NCBI RefSeq assembly: GCF_024519455.1
Contig: NZ_JALJRY010000007.1
Span: 118,880 to 182,879, forward strand
Reading direction: 5' to 3'
Length of the DNA stretch: 64,000 bases
Source: Streptomyces sp. STR69
GTDB lineage: Bacteria > Actinomycetota > Actinomycetes > Streptomycetales > Streptomycetaceae
Part shown: piece after piece, positions 25,716 to 33,959 of the stretch
Layout: each line of letters starts with the position of its first letter
Position numbering within the stretch: the first letter of the stretch is position 1
Notes under the pieces: generated by a model
Told to the model about the DNA's origin: nothing
What the model saw: the letters and a program-made list of their open reading frames with translations, nothing else
The model's database searches: none
Program-made: the position numbers and the translations under genes

Positions 25716-27742
25716 AGCGCCCCTCCCAGCGGCAGCGTCGCCACCACCCGCCCCTGCCCCGCCACGCACCGGCCGCCCAGCTCCGCCGCGCGCTCCTGCA
25801 TCGACGTGATGCCCACGCCCGGCGTCCACGCGGTCTCCTCGCCCACCGGCGAACCGTCGTCGCACACCTCCAGACGCAACCCGTCGCCGATCTCGATGCG
25901 CAGGTCGACGCGGGAGGCGCGGGCGTGCCGGGCCGCGTTGGTCAGCGCCTCGATCGCGATGCGGTACGCGGCCACCTCCACGGCGGCGGGCAGCGCGGGC
26001 AGCCGCTCGGGTGCCTGGACCCGTACCTGGAGCGGGATGCCGTCCGCCCGCCAGGACAGCCGTACCGCGCGTTCCCGCAGCGCGCCCAGCAGCCCCAACT
26101 GGTCGAGATCCGGGGGCCGTAGCCCGTCCACCAGCCTGCGCACCTCCGCGACCGCGCCCCCGACCTCGGACCGCAACTCGGCCAGCAGCACCGCGGCCCG
26201 CTCCGGATCGAAGGCCAGCAGATTGCGTACGGCGTCCGCCTGGAAGGCCGCCCCGGCGAGGGTCGGTCCGAGCCCGTCGTGCAGATCGCGGCGGATCCGC
26301 CGCCGTTCCTCCTCGCGCGCGGCCACGATCCGCTCCCGGGAGTGCTGCAACTGCCGGGTGAGGTCGGTGGCGTGCAGCGCGGCGGCCAGCGGTACGGCGA
26401 GCAGTTCGAGTACGGCCAGGTCGGCCGGTGTGGGCTGTTGTTCGCCGGGGCGCAGCCCGATCACCAGCGCGCCGACGGTCCGGCCGTCGTAGTCGAGCGG
26501 TATGGCGTGGATGCGTTCGCCCGGTTCGCCCCAACTGCCGTCCGTCACCCCGGACTTCGACTCCACGGACACGTACGGCAGCCGCAGTGCCTCGCCGACC
26601 GCCTCCGGGACCGCGTCGACTCCGGTGCCGGCCAGCCGTTCGCCGATGCGGGAGACCGCGCGCACCGGGTCGTGCCGGTCGCCGTACAGGGCGTGGTCGA
26701 CCATGCGTTGGAGGAGGCGGCGGGCGGGGGCGAAGGCGAGCGCGAGCGTGACGGTGATCAACGCCGGGCCGAGGAGGACGGGGTCGGGGTTGAGGAGGGC
26801 CTGCACGGAGGTGACGAGGCCGACGTAGGTGACGATCACGCCGACCGTGAGGGTGCCGTAGAGGAGGCTGCGGGAGACGACGAGGCGGATGTCGAGGAGT
26901 TCCTCGCGGACCACGGCGATCATGATGGCGGTCGGCAGGAACAGGGTGCAGCACGAGGTGTAGACGGCCGGGAAACCGAGGATCTGCAGGGCCACGCTCA
27001 GCGCCAGCGGCACCATGCCCGCGATGAGCCACAGGAGTCGGCGGCGGTCCTGCTCCCCGCCGCGCCGGTAGCGGACGGCCATGACGGCGAACACGGCGGC
27101 CAGCACCAGGCAGGCCTTGGCGGTCTCGACGTCCCGCAGGACCGGCATCCAGCCGTCCGGCACCGGGAGGTACGAGGGCTGGGCGGGCGTGCCGCGGAAC
27201 AGGCCCCAGTCGTCCCGTGCCCAGATCGCGAAGTCCAGTGGGGAGGAGAGGAGTTGGGCGGCCAGGGCCCAGCGCCAGCGGCGGTCGGGCAGCCGGCCGT
27301 CGGGGAACAGGAAGAACACCAGCACGAACGCCGTGGAGCTGCCGAGGATCCAGCTGTGGCGGCCGACGGTCGTGACCGCGTGCAGTACGTCCGGCGGCCA
27401 GCCCAACCGCAGTCCCTCGACGGCCAGTCCGATCGACAGGCCGGTGAAGGCGTGGCCCAGCCCGTAGGCGATCAGCAGCCATCCGATGGGGTTGCGTGGC
27501 CGGTGCAGCGCGATCACCGTGCCGCAGACCGGGTACGCGATGCCCACCGCCAGGTCGACGACCATGTCGTAGTGGACCAGGTCCGTGACGGAGACCTCGG
27601 CCGCCGCCAACGCGAGCGCCCCGACCGCCACTTGGAGCGCCGCCAGCCCCAACAGGACGTACGCGGCGGCCGTGTGCGGCCGGGTGCGTCCGTCGCGGTC
27701 GTCCATGCGTCCCATCGTGGGGGCGCGGCGCCCGGGTGTCAT
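25712..27742 (-). CDS. Sensor histidine kinase (HisKA_3 type)
   Basis: A 676-residue membrane sensor. The N-terminal half has about eight to ten transmembrane helices and no obvious extracellular domain. A GAF-like region follows near 350-470. The phosphoacceptor site is in EEERRRIRRDLHDGLGP, and the HATPase_c domain contains EALTNAARHARAS and GVGITSMQERA. The partner regulator is coupled downstream. Two in-frame ATGs (27742 and 27706) are possible; the second has a GGGA site. Close upstream on the minus strand is a GGGAA/TTCCC inverted repeat. The signal is unknown. Confidence 0.9.
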   Translation of the reverse strand: MTPGRRAPTMGRMDDRDGRTRPHTAAAYVLLGLAALQVAVGALALAAAEVSVTDLVHYDMVVDLAVGIAYPVCGTVIALHRPRNPIGWLLIAYGLGHAFTGLSIGLAVEGLRLGWPPDVLHAVTTVGRHSWILGSSTAFVLVFFLFPDGRLPDRRWRWALAAQLLSSPLDFAIWARDDWGLFRGTPAQPSYLPVPDGWMPVLRDVETAKACLVLAAVFAVMAVRYRRGGEQDRRRLLWLIAGMVPLALSVALQILGFPAVYTSCCTLFLPTAIMIAVVREELLDIRLVVSRSLLYGTLTVGVIVTYVGLVTSVQALLNPDPVLLGPALITVTLALAFAPARRLLQRMVDHALYGDRHDPVRAVSRIGERLAGTGVDAVPEAVGEALRLPYVSVESKSGVTDGSWGEPGERIHAIPLDYDGRTVGALVIGLRPGEQQPTPADLAVLELLAVPLAAALHATDLTRQLQHSRERIVAAREEERRRIRRDLHDGLGPTLAGAAFQADAVRNLLAFDPERAAVLLAELRSEVGGAVAEVRRLVDGLRPPDLDQLGLLGALRERAVRLSWRADGIPLQVRVQAPERLPALPAAVEVAAYRIAIEALTNAARHARASRVDLRIEIGDGLRLEVCDDGSPVGEETAWTPGVGITSMQERAAELGGRCVAGQGRVVATLPLGGAL

Positions 27743-27892
27743 GGGAACGCTTCCCGGACCACCCGGGAGAGGTCCCCGGCGTTGCCCGGGGGCTTCCCCT
27801 CAACTCCCGGCCCCCGTCGCCGTGATGCTCGTAGCAGCACAACGGCGGGCGCACCGCCGGACCGACCGACAGGAACCAACGGGGGAAACACC

Positions 27893-28456
27893 ATGCTGTC
27901 AACGAAGCGGCGCCTGACCGGCGTTGTCCTGGGCTCCGTGCTCGCTCTCGGCGGTACGGCCGCGGTGCCGGCCGCCGCACAGACACCGGCGCGGGCCTCG
28001 TGCGGTGCCGCGGTCAACGAGCCGCACATCTACCAGCGTTGGAGCGCGCTCGGCGGGGCCGGTGGCTGGCTGGGTTGTCCGACCAGCTACACCAAGGACG
28101 TGTACCTGAACGGCGCCTACGCCGGGAAGCGCCAGTACTTCACCTACGGCACCGCCACCTGGTCGCCGCGCCAGGGCTCGAACATGGTCGTCGCAGCGTG
28201 GGAGGACCGCGGCTACGCCTACTTCAACTGGGGTACGACGGCTCCGTACCGCTACGACTCGTTCCTGGTCCGCTGGACGAGCGCCTCCGACCCCGGGGGC
28301 ACGCAGCGGGAGTTCGGCGGCGGGACCTCCGGCCGGATCCGGGTGCAGGAGCGGAACACCGGCGCCTACGTCTTCGTCGTCGAGGGCTGCGACATCGGCA
28401 CCTTCGGCCACACCTGCCGGCAGGGCTGGACGCTGAAGGCGAGCACGCCCAACTGA
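27893..28456 (+). CDS. Secreted LGFP-repeat-like protein
   Basis: A 187-residue secreted protein. The signal peptide is clear (MLSTKRRL, then a hydrophobic VVLGSVLALGGTAAV with cleavage near AAAQTPA). The mature part has aromatic repeats such as IYQRWSALGGAGGWLGCPTS and KRQYFTYGTATWSP, resembling the LGFP cell-wall-binding repeats of actinobacteria. Three cysteines are visible in the mature part. The start has a GGGGGA site. The role is presumably extracellular or envelope-associated. Confidence 0.75.
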   Translation: MLSTKRRLTGVVLGSVLALGGTAAVPAAAQTPARASCGAAVNEPHIYQRWSALGGAGGWLGCPTSYTKDVYLNGAYAGKRQYFTYGTATWSPRQGSNMVVAAWEDRGYAYFNWGTTAPYRYDSFLVRWTSASDPGGTQREFGGGTSGRIRVQERNTGAYVFVVEGCDIGTFGHTCRQGWTLKASTPN

Positions 28457-28474
28457 CCATCACCTCGGGGGAAC

Positions 28475-28527
28475 GGGGCTGGAAGGGGTGTGACCATCCG
28501 ATGGGGTGCGACCACCCTTCCAGCCCC
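28475..28527. terminator. Bidirectional terminator between convergent genes
   Basis: Perfect 13-bp arms (28475-28487 and 28515-28527) enclose 27 bases that contain further pairing. It lies between the LGFP-like gene (plus) and the acyl-CoA dehydrogenase (minus), so it can serve both. Confidence 0.7.
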
Positions 28528-28539
28528 ACGCGTTCCTGC

Positions 28540-29754
28540 CTACAGGTACTTCTTCAACTCCCTGCGCGCCAGCGACCGTTGGTGCACCTCGTCCGGGCCG
28601 TCGGCCAGCATCAGGGTGCGGGCGCTCGCGTACAGCTCGGCCAGCGGGAAGTCCTGGCTGACACCGCCCGCGCCGTGCAGCTGGATCGCCTTGTCGAGGA
28701 TGCCGACGACCGTGCGCGGCGTGGCGATCTTGATGGCCTGGATCTCGGCGTGGGCGCCCTTGTTGCCCACGGTGTCCATCATCCAGGCCGTCTTGAGGAC
28801 CAGCAGCCGCAGTTGTTCGACGGCCACTCGCGCGTCCGCGATCCAGTTGTGGACTACGCCCTGTTGGGCCAGCGCCTTGCCGAACGCGACGCGGGAGACG
28901 GCCCGTTGGCACATCAGCTCGATCGCGCGCTCGGCCATCCCGATCAGCCGCATGCAGTGGTGGATACGGCCCGGGCCCAGCCGCGCCTGGGCGATGGCGA
29001 AGCCGCCGCCCTCCTCGCCGACCAGGTTCGTCACCGGCACGCGCGCGTGGTCGAAGACGACCTCGGCGTGGCCGCCGTGGGAGTGGTCCTCGTAGCCGAA
29101 GACCTGCATCGCGCGCTTGACCGTGACGCCCGGGGTGTCGCGGGGCACGAGGATCATGGACTGCTGACGTCGGATGTCGGCGCCGTCCGGGTCCGTCTTG
29201 CCCATCACGATGAAGATCTTGCAGTCGGGGTTCATCGCCCCGGAGATGTACCACTTGCGGCCCGTGATGACGTAGTCGTCGCCGTCCCGCTCGATGAGCG
29301 TGGTGATGTTCGTGGCGTCCGAGGAGGCCACCTCGGGCTCGGTCATCGCGAACGCCGAGCGGATCTCACCGGCGAGCAGCGGCTCCAGCCACTGCTTCTT
29401 CTGCTGCTCGTCTCCGAACTGGTACAGCACCTCCATGTTGCCGGTGTCCGGCGCCGCGCAGTTCAGCGCGGTGGGCGCCAAGTGCGGGGAGCGGCCGGTG
29501 ATTTCGGCGAGTGGGGCGTACTGGAGGTTGGTCAGGCCGCCGCCGTACTCGGCGTCCGGCAGGAAGAGGTTCCACAGGCCCTGCCTGCGGGCCTCCGCCT
29601 TCAACTCCCCCACCACGGCAGGGGTGTCCCAGGGGGAGGCGAGCTGTGCGCGTTGGTCCTCGGCCACGGCTTCGGCCGGATAGACGTACTCGTCCATGAA
29701 GGCCAGGAGCTTGGCGCGCAGTTCCTCGGTGCGTGCGTCGAACGCGAAGTCCAT
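28540..29754 (-). CDS. Acyl-CoA dehydrogenase, ACAD10/11-like
   Basis: FAD acyl-CoA dehydrogenase of 404 residues. Signatures include AFAMTEPEVASSDATNI and GRKWYISGAMNPDCKIFIVMGK in the middle domain and a C-terminal ending of the long-chain type. The upstream gene (stop 6 bp before) encodes a phosphotransferase of the kind fused to the dehydrogenase in animal ACAD10/11. This pairing suggests degradation of 4-hydroxy acids by CoA esters phosphorylated at the hydroxyl, as shown for ACAD10/11. That is family knowledge applied here. Confidence 0.92.
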   Translation of the reverse strand: MDFAFDARTEELRAKLLAFMDEYVYPAEAVAEDQRAQLASPWDTPAVVGELKAEARRQGLWNLFLPDAEYGGGLTNLQYAPLAEITGRSPHLAPTALNCAAPDTGNMEVLYQFGDEQQKKQWLEPLLAGEIRSAFAMTEPEVASSDATNITTLIERDGDDYVITGRKWYISGAMNPDCKIFIVMGKTDPDGADIRRQQSMILVPRDTPGVTVKRAMQVFGYEDHSHGGHAEVVFDHARVPVTNLVGEEGGGFAIAQARLGPGRIHHCMRLIGMAERAIELMCQRAVSRVAFGKALAQQGVVHNWIADARVAVEQLRLLVLKTAWMMDTVGNKGAHAEIQAIKIATPRTVVGILDKAIQLHGAGGVSQDFPLAELYASARTLMLADGPDEVHQRSLARRELKKYL

Positions 29755-29760
29755 GGTGGA

Positions 29761-30783
29761 TCAGCCTTCCTGAAGGGTGGTCAGGCCGTGCTCGATGAAG
29801 ACGGGTACCAGTTCGCCGATGCGGTCGAAGCCGCGGCCGACCGTCTGGCCCAGGGTGTAGCGGTAGTGGATGCCCTCCAGGATCACGGCGAGCTTGAACC
29901 ACGCGAACGCGGTGTACCAGGCGACCGACGACACATCGCGCCCCGAGCGCGCGGCGTACCGCTCGATCAGCTCGGCCGGTGCGGGGTGGCCGGGGGCCGA
30001 AGCGGTGGTGGAAATGGGGGAGTTGGGGAGCTCCAGCGGGATGCTGTACATCACCAGCAGGCCCAGGTCGGTGAGCGGGTCGCCGAGGGTGGACATCTCC
30101 CAGTCGAGGATCGCCTTGATCTTGTCGTCCTCGCCGATGAGGACGTTGTCCAGGCGGTAGTCGCCGTGCACGACCGTGGGTGCGGGGGAGTCGGGGAGGC
30201 GGCGGCCCAGGGCCGCGTGCAGCTCTTCGACTCCGGCCAGTTCGCGGTTGCGGGAGGCGGCCAACTGCTTGCCCCAGCGGCGCAGTTGGCGGTCCAGGAA
30301 GCCTTCGGGGCGGCCGAAGTCCGCGAGGCCCACCTCGGCGGGGGCCACCGCGTGCAACTCGACCAGGGTGTCCACCAGTTCGAGGATCGCGCCGCGAGTG
30401 CGCTCCGGGCCGAGCGGGGCGAGTTCGTCGGCGGTGCGGTAGGGCGTGCCTTCTACGAATTCCATGACGTAGAACGGTGCCCCGAGCACCTCGTCGTCCT
30501 CGCAGAGGAGGATGGGTTTCGGCACCGGCACGTTCGTCGGGTGCAGGGCGCTGATCACCCGGTGCTCGCGCTTCATGTCGTGCGCGGTGGCCAGGACGTG
30601 GCCGAGCGGGGGGCGTCGTACGACCCATTTCGTGGTGGAGTCGGTGACCGCGTAAGTGAGGTTCGACCGTCCGCCCTCGATCAGCCGGCCGGACAGGGGG
30701 GCGGTGACCAGACCGGGCCGCTCGCGGTCGAGCAGACCGCGCAGCCGGTCGAGATCGAGTCCGGGCGGGTGGTCGGGGCTCAT
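29761..30783 (-). CDS. Phosphotransferase (APH-like) paired with acyl-CoA dehydrogenase
   Basis: Aminoglycoside phosphotransferase-like kinase of 340 residues. The catalytic loop is VVHGDYRLDNVLIG and the Mg-binding Asp lies in AILDWEMSTLGDP. A glycine-rich nucleotide loop covers RLIEGGRSNLTYAV. In animal ACAD10/11 the homologous domain phosphorylates 4-hydroxyacyl-CoA before the dehydrogenase acts. It is 6 bp upstream of that dehydrogenase in the same operon. AGGAGT precedes the ATG at 30783, and TetR operator B2 lies about 40 bp upstream. Confidence 0.9.
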   Translation of the reverse strand: MSPDHPPGLDLDRLRGLLDRERPGLVTAPLSGRLIEGGRSNLTYAVTDSTTKWVVRRPPLGHVLATAHDMKREHRVISALHPTNVPVPKPILLCEDDEVLGAPFYVMEFVEGTPYRTADELAPLGPERTRGAILELVDTLVELHAVAPAEVGLADFGRPEGFLDRQLRRWGKQLAASRNRELAGVEELHAALGRRLPDSPAPTVVHGDYRLDNVLIGEDDKIKAILDWEMSTLGDPLTDLGLLVMYSIPLELPNSPISTTASAPGHPAPAELIERYAARSGRDVSSVAWYTAFAWFKLAVILEGIHYRYTLGQTVGRGFDRIGELVPVFIEHGLTTLQEG

Positions 30784-30823
30784 ACATCACTCCTACGAAC
30801 GGACGAACAGGTCTCGCACCATC

Positions 30824-30841
30824 ATGCCGACCGGTCGGTAT
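30824..30841. promoter_or_regulatory. Predicted TetR operator B2 upstream of phosphotransferase operon
   Basis: ATGCCGACCGGTCGGTAT is an almost perfect 18-bp palindrome 41 bp before the phosphotransferase start (minus strand). It shares the core ACCGACCGGT with B1 at 21899-21916. Confidence 0.75.
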
Positions 30842-30960
30842 GTCGTCCAGTGGGGGAGTGAAACGTGACCGGGGCCACGATAGGCCGACAGCTCCCCGCG
30901 CGGGGCGGCGGGGAGCTGCGGGTCGATGCGTTCAGGCCGTTCCGGGGTGTGGGGGTCGGC

Positions 30961-31257
30961 TCAGTGGTCGTCCCAGTGGCCCTCGTGCCGGGCGTGCCGG
31001 TGGCCGTCGTGGACGTAGTCGACGTGATCGCCGTGCAGCACGCTCTCGTGGCCGCAGTCCTGGCCGTGCTGGTGCTCGTGCTCCTGGTGGGAGACATGGC
31101 CGCCCGGCTCGCACTCGTCCCAGTGGCCGCCGTGCTCGCGGTGCAGGTGGCCGTCGTGCGCGTAGTCGATGTGGTCACCGTGCGGAACCGGGGCGTGACC
31201 GCAGTCCGGGCCGTGGGTGTGGGCGTGCGCGGAGTGCTCCAGGTGCAGGGTGGTCAT
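30961..31257 (-). CDS. Histidine-rich metal-binding protein with two tandem repeats
   Basis: A 98-residue protein with about a quarter His plus many Asp and Glu. Two repeats of roughly 38 residues are visible, each with HGxDCGH, HGDHxDYxHDGHxH and HxGHWDEC/HWDDH. Each repeat has paired Cys/His, suggesting Zn, Ni or Cu binding. There is no signal peptide, so it is likely a cytoplasmic metal buffer or chaperone. The start at 31257 is preceded by GGTGAGCACC. No Zur-type palindrome was found upstream. It is not proven which metal it binds. Confidence 0.72.
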   Translation of the reverse strand: MTTLHLEHSAHAHTHGPDCGHAPVPHGDHIDYAHDGHLHREHGGHWDECEPGGHVSHQEHEHQHGQDCGHESVLHGDHVDYVHDGHRHARHEGHWDDH

Positions 31258-31442
31258 GGTGCTCACCTTCGGAAGTGCGGGCGATGACGACGGACAGGTT
31301 GCCATGCGAATCGCCCGTATCGGGGCATCCGGGGTGTGTGGCGCCGCGGGTGGTGGGGGTGTCGGGGGCGTGGCGGGTGCGGATGTGGGTGCGGGTGCGT
31401 GGTTCGTTCTGTGCTTCGGTCGTACGGCTTCTGCCTCGTCCC

Positions 31443-31766
31443 TCAGTACACGAGTACCGCCGCGCATGCCGCCAGGGCCACCGTGCAGAGCACTGCCGCG
31501 GTGGCATGCCGGGGGGGTAGGGGTGGCGGTGTGCCGCCGGTTGCGAGGGTGGTGATTCGGCGGTGGGCGATGGTCAGGAAGCCGAGCCAGAGTGCGCAGC
31601 ACAGGGCGCAGATGATGATGCCTTCGGGACGGACTCCGCCGTGGAGCGCGGCCTTTGCCGCGAGGATCGCGGCTACCGTGCTCGACAGGGTCGTGCGGCG
31701 CCAGGCCAGTCGGGTGCGTTCGGGCTGTAGGCCCGGGTCGCGGTCCGGGGTCGGGGGTCTGGTCAT
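31443..31766 (-). CDS. DUF202-family membrane protein
   Basis: A 107-residue membrane protein with three hydrophobic segments. The start LQPERTRLAWRRTTLSS is typical of the DUF202 family. The ATG at 31766 overlaps the stop of the next gene upstream by four bases, giving coupled translation. Function unknown; DUF202 pairs are common in actinobacteria. Confidence 0.8.
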   Translation of the reverse strand: MTRPPTPDRDPGLQPERTRLAWRRTTLSSTVAAILAAKAALHGGVRPEGIIICALCCALWLGFLTIAHRRITTLATGGTPPPLPPRHATAAVLCTVALAACAAVLVY

Positions 31767-32155
31767 CCTTCCCATCCGGCCAGTACGACTACGACCATTG
31801 CTACGGCCACGATCGCCACGGCGATGCTCAGCAGTGCCGGGAAGCGGGATACCGGCAGGTCCTCGCCGCGCCGCATCGCCCGTTCGCAGCGCACCCAGTG
31901 GTTGACCGCGCGCAGTGAGCACAGGACGCCCGCCGCGAGGAGTGCGAGGGCCAGGCCGACCCGCCAGGCCCAGCGCAGGTCCGGCAGGAACTGGTCCACC
32001 GCGAAGCCTCCGCCGATCAGTGCGAGGGCGGTGCGCAGCCAGGCCAGGAAGGTGCGCTCGTTGGCCAGCGAGAACCGGTAGTCGGGGGTGCCGCCCTCCT
32101 CGCTGATCTCCTGGGGCGCGAACCACAGCCGGACGTTCCGTGCAAAATCGATCAC
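31763..32155 (-). CDS. YidH/DUF202-family membrane protein
   Basis: A 130-residue membrane protein with three transmembrane segments. It contains SLANERTFLAWLRTALALIGGGFAV, diagnostic of the YidH/DUF202 family. It is translationally coupled to the second DUF202 gene downstream. The GTG start at 32155 is used. Function unknown. Confidence 0.82.
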   Translation of the reverse strand: MIDFARNVRLWFAPQEISEEGGTPDYRFSLANERTFLAWLRTALALIGGGFAVDQFLPDLRWAWRVGLALALLAAGVLCSLRAVNHWVRCERAMRRGEDLPVSRFPALLSIAVAIVAVAMVVVVLAGWEG

Positions 32156-32165
32156 GGGAACGACC

Positions 32166-32687
32166 CTATCCGGCCGTCTTGGAGTGGTACTCCTTGAGCC
32201 GTTCGTAGGCCGCCAGGCCGTCCGGTACCCATTCCCACTCGTCCAGGCGCCGCACGATCTCTCCCTCCTCCAGGAAGGCGTGCCAGTCGACCTCCTCGAC
32301 CTGGGGGCTGACCGGCAGTTCGCAGCGCACCTCGTACACCGCCGACCACCAGGTCTGGCCGGCGCCGTCGTCGTACAGGAACTTGAAGAGGAAGCCGGGT
32401 TGGGGGAGGCCGGTGACGCCGAGTTCCTCCTCTGCCTCGCGCAGGGCCGCGTCGTCGTAGGACTCGCCCGCGCCCACCACTCCGCCGACGAACATGTCGT
32501 AGAGGGAGGGGAAGACGAGTTTGGTGGGGGTGCGGCGGTGGACGAAGACGCGGCCCTGGGCGTCTCGGGTCTGGACGAAGACCGCGCGGTGGCGCAGGCC
32601 CCGGGCGTAGGCCTCGCCTCGTGGGGACTGGCCGATGACCTGGTCGTGCTCGTCGACGATGTCCAGGATTTCGTCGGCTGCGCTCAT
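32166..32687 (-). CDS. NUDIX hydrolase
   Basis: A 173-residue pyrophosphohydrolase. The Nudix box is complete: GGVVGAGESYDDAALREAEEELGVTG (G-x5-E-x7-REUxEExGU). Family members cleave nucleoside diphosphate-linked compounds; it may be of the isopentenyl-isomerase-like class by its HDQVIG opening, but this is not settled. The ATG at 32687 has GGGA in front; the TTG at 32699 is less likely. It lies 11 bp from the DUF202 gene. Confidence 0.88.
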   Translation of the reverse strand: MSAADEILDIVDEHDQVIGQSPRGEAYARGLRHRAVFVQTRDAQGRVFVHRRTPTKLVFPSLYDMFVGGVVGAGESYDDAALREAEEELGVTGLPQPGFLFKFLYDDGAGQTWWSAVYEVRCELPVSPQVEEVDWHAFLEEGEIVRRLDEWEWVPDGLAAYERLKEYHSKTAG

Positions 32688-32712
32688 GGTCCCGTCCAAA
32701 CAGGGGAGGGGG

Positions 32713-33606
32713 TCAGCGGGGCTGGAGGTTCAGGGTCGGCTGCGGTTTCGTCGTGCCGCGCGGCATCGCGGGGTGCATGCCGAGCAGCAGGATGCCGACG
32801 ACGATCCCGGCGAGGCCCACCGCCTCCCAGGCCAGCGCGCCGGTGTCGGCGCGCAACCGGTCGCCCAGGAAGCCCACCCCGCAGATGATCCCGGCCAGCG
32901 GCTGGGCCGCGGTGAGGGCGGGCAGTGACATACGCAGGGGGGCGGTCTCGAACGCGCTCTGTACGAGGACCAGGCCCGTCACGCCGAGCGCCAGCACTCC
33001 GTACGGCTGCCAGCCGGTGACGAGTTCGGTGAGGCCGCCCTCGGTGAAGCGCTGGCCGCTGACCCGGGTCAGCGCGTCCTGCACGCCGTAGAGCAGGCCG
33101 GCGGCCAGGGCCAGGAGGACCGGGCCCGAACTGAGGCGGGAGCGCTTGGCGTAGGTCGTGAGGAGGAGGGCGAGGCCCACCATCGCGCCGATGATCAGCC
33201 AGTGGCGGAACGGGTCGGTGACGGCTGTGCCGCTGCGTGGTTCGCCCGCGACGATGAAGGTCGTGACGCCGCCCGCCAGGAGTGCGAGGCCCGCCCAGCC
33301 CTGGCGGCCCAGGGGCTGTCGTGTCTGCTTGCGGGAGAGGGCGAGGGCGAAGAGGAGGTTTGTCGCGAGGAGGGGTTCCACGAGGGAGACCTCGCCCTTG
33401 CTGAGCGCTATCGCGCCGAGCACCATGCCCGCGATCATCAGGCCGATGCCGCCGAGCCAGCGCGGCACCTTCATGAGGTCGAGGAGCAGTCTCGGGGAGA
33501 GGAAGTCGCTCAAGGGTGCCTGCTGGGCCGCGTTCTGCTGGAGCACGAACCCGAAGCCGAGGCAACAGGCCGCACTCACGGAGAGCATCAGAACCAGAAC
33601 CGACAC
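32713..33606 (-). CDS. DMT/EamA-like membrane protein
   Basis: A 297-residue membrane protein with nine or ten helices (for example LVLMLSVSAACCLGFGFVL, GGIGLMIAGMVLGAIAL and LLLGMHPAMP near the end). It resembles the DMT transporter superfamily. The start at GTG 33606 follows GAGGTACGCAGC and gives a hydrophobic N-terminus at once; upstream extensions are not supported. Substrate unknown. Confidence 0.78.
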   Translation of the reverse strand: MSVLVLMLSVSAACCLGFGFVLQQNAAQQAPLSDFLSPRLLLDLMKVPRWLGGIGLMIAGMVLGAIALSKGEVSLVEPLLATNLLFALALSRKQTRQPLGRQGWAGLALLAGGVTTFIVAGEPRSGTAVTDPFRHWLIIGAMVGLALLLTTYAKRSRLSSGPVLLALAAGLLYGVQDALTRVSGQRFTEGGLTELVTGWQPYGVLALGVTGLVLVQSAFETAPLRMSLPALTAAQPLAGIICGVGFLGDRLRADTGALAWEAVGLAGIVVGILLLGMHPAMPRGTTKPQPTLNLQPR

Positions 33607-33959
33607 GCTGCGTACCTCGATCGTTGGCCGGGTTACGGGATGCGTTTGGGTGACTGTAGCGCCCCAGGGCCCGGCTTGCCCCTGGGAGTGCCCGGAAGCG
33701 GCACCGTCCTGTCCATGGTCCGCCGCCGCTCGGCCGAGCGCCATGGCGTACGCCACATCGGTTACCCGTGAACGCTTGGGAGCGTACCGTCCCGGGTAGG
33801 GGTTGTGACCACAAGTGCCTTTTGTGAAAAGGTAGTTGACAGGAGTAACAGCCGTACGGCACTTGACGTGAAGTATTGGCTGGGGGTTTGCTGTGCGTGA
33901 TCGGCCGATGGCACGCCGATGTCCCGCAGCGTCGCGTGAGGATCGTGAGGAATACCCGG
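33607..33959. other. Divergent intergenic region, 353 bp
   Basis: The region between two divergent genes contains no convincing coding frame. It holds a TTGACA hexamer at 33836-33841 facing the right-hand gene, but no clear -10 box was found 16-18 bases on. Short A+T-rich patches around 33810-33840 mark it as a likely promoter region. No other structure was seen. Confidence 0.5.

Noticed and set aside
30865..31287. Plus-strand frame opposite the histidine-rich protein
   Set aside because: It is Val-rich with no motif or ribosome site. The minus-strand product has two clear metal-binding repeats and a good ribosome site.
33836..33841. TTGACA as a promoter -35 box
   Set aside because: No matching -10 hexamer lies at the right distance, so it is mentioned only in the intergenic entry.
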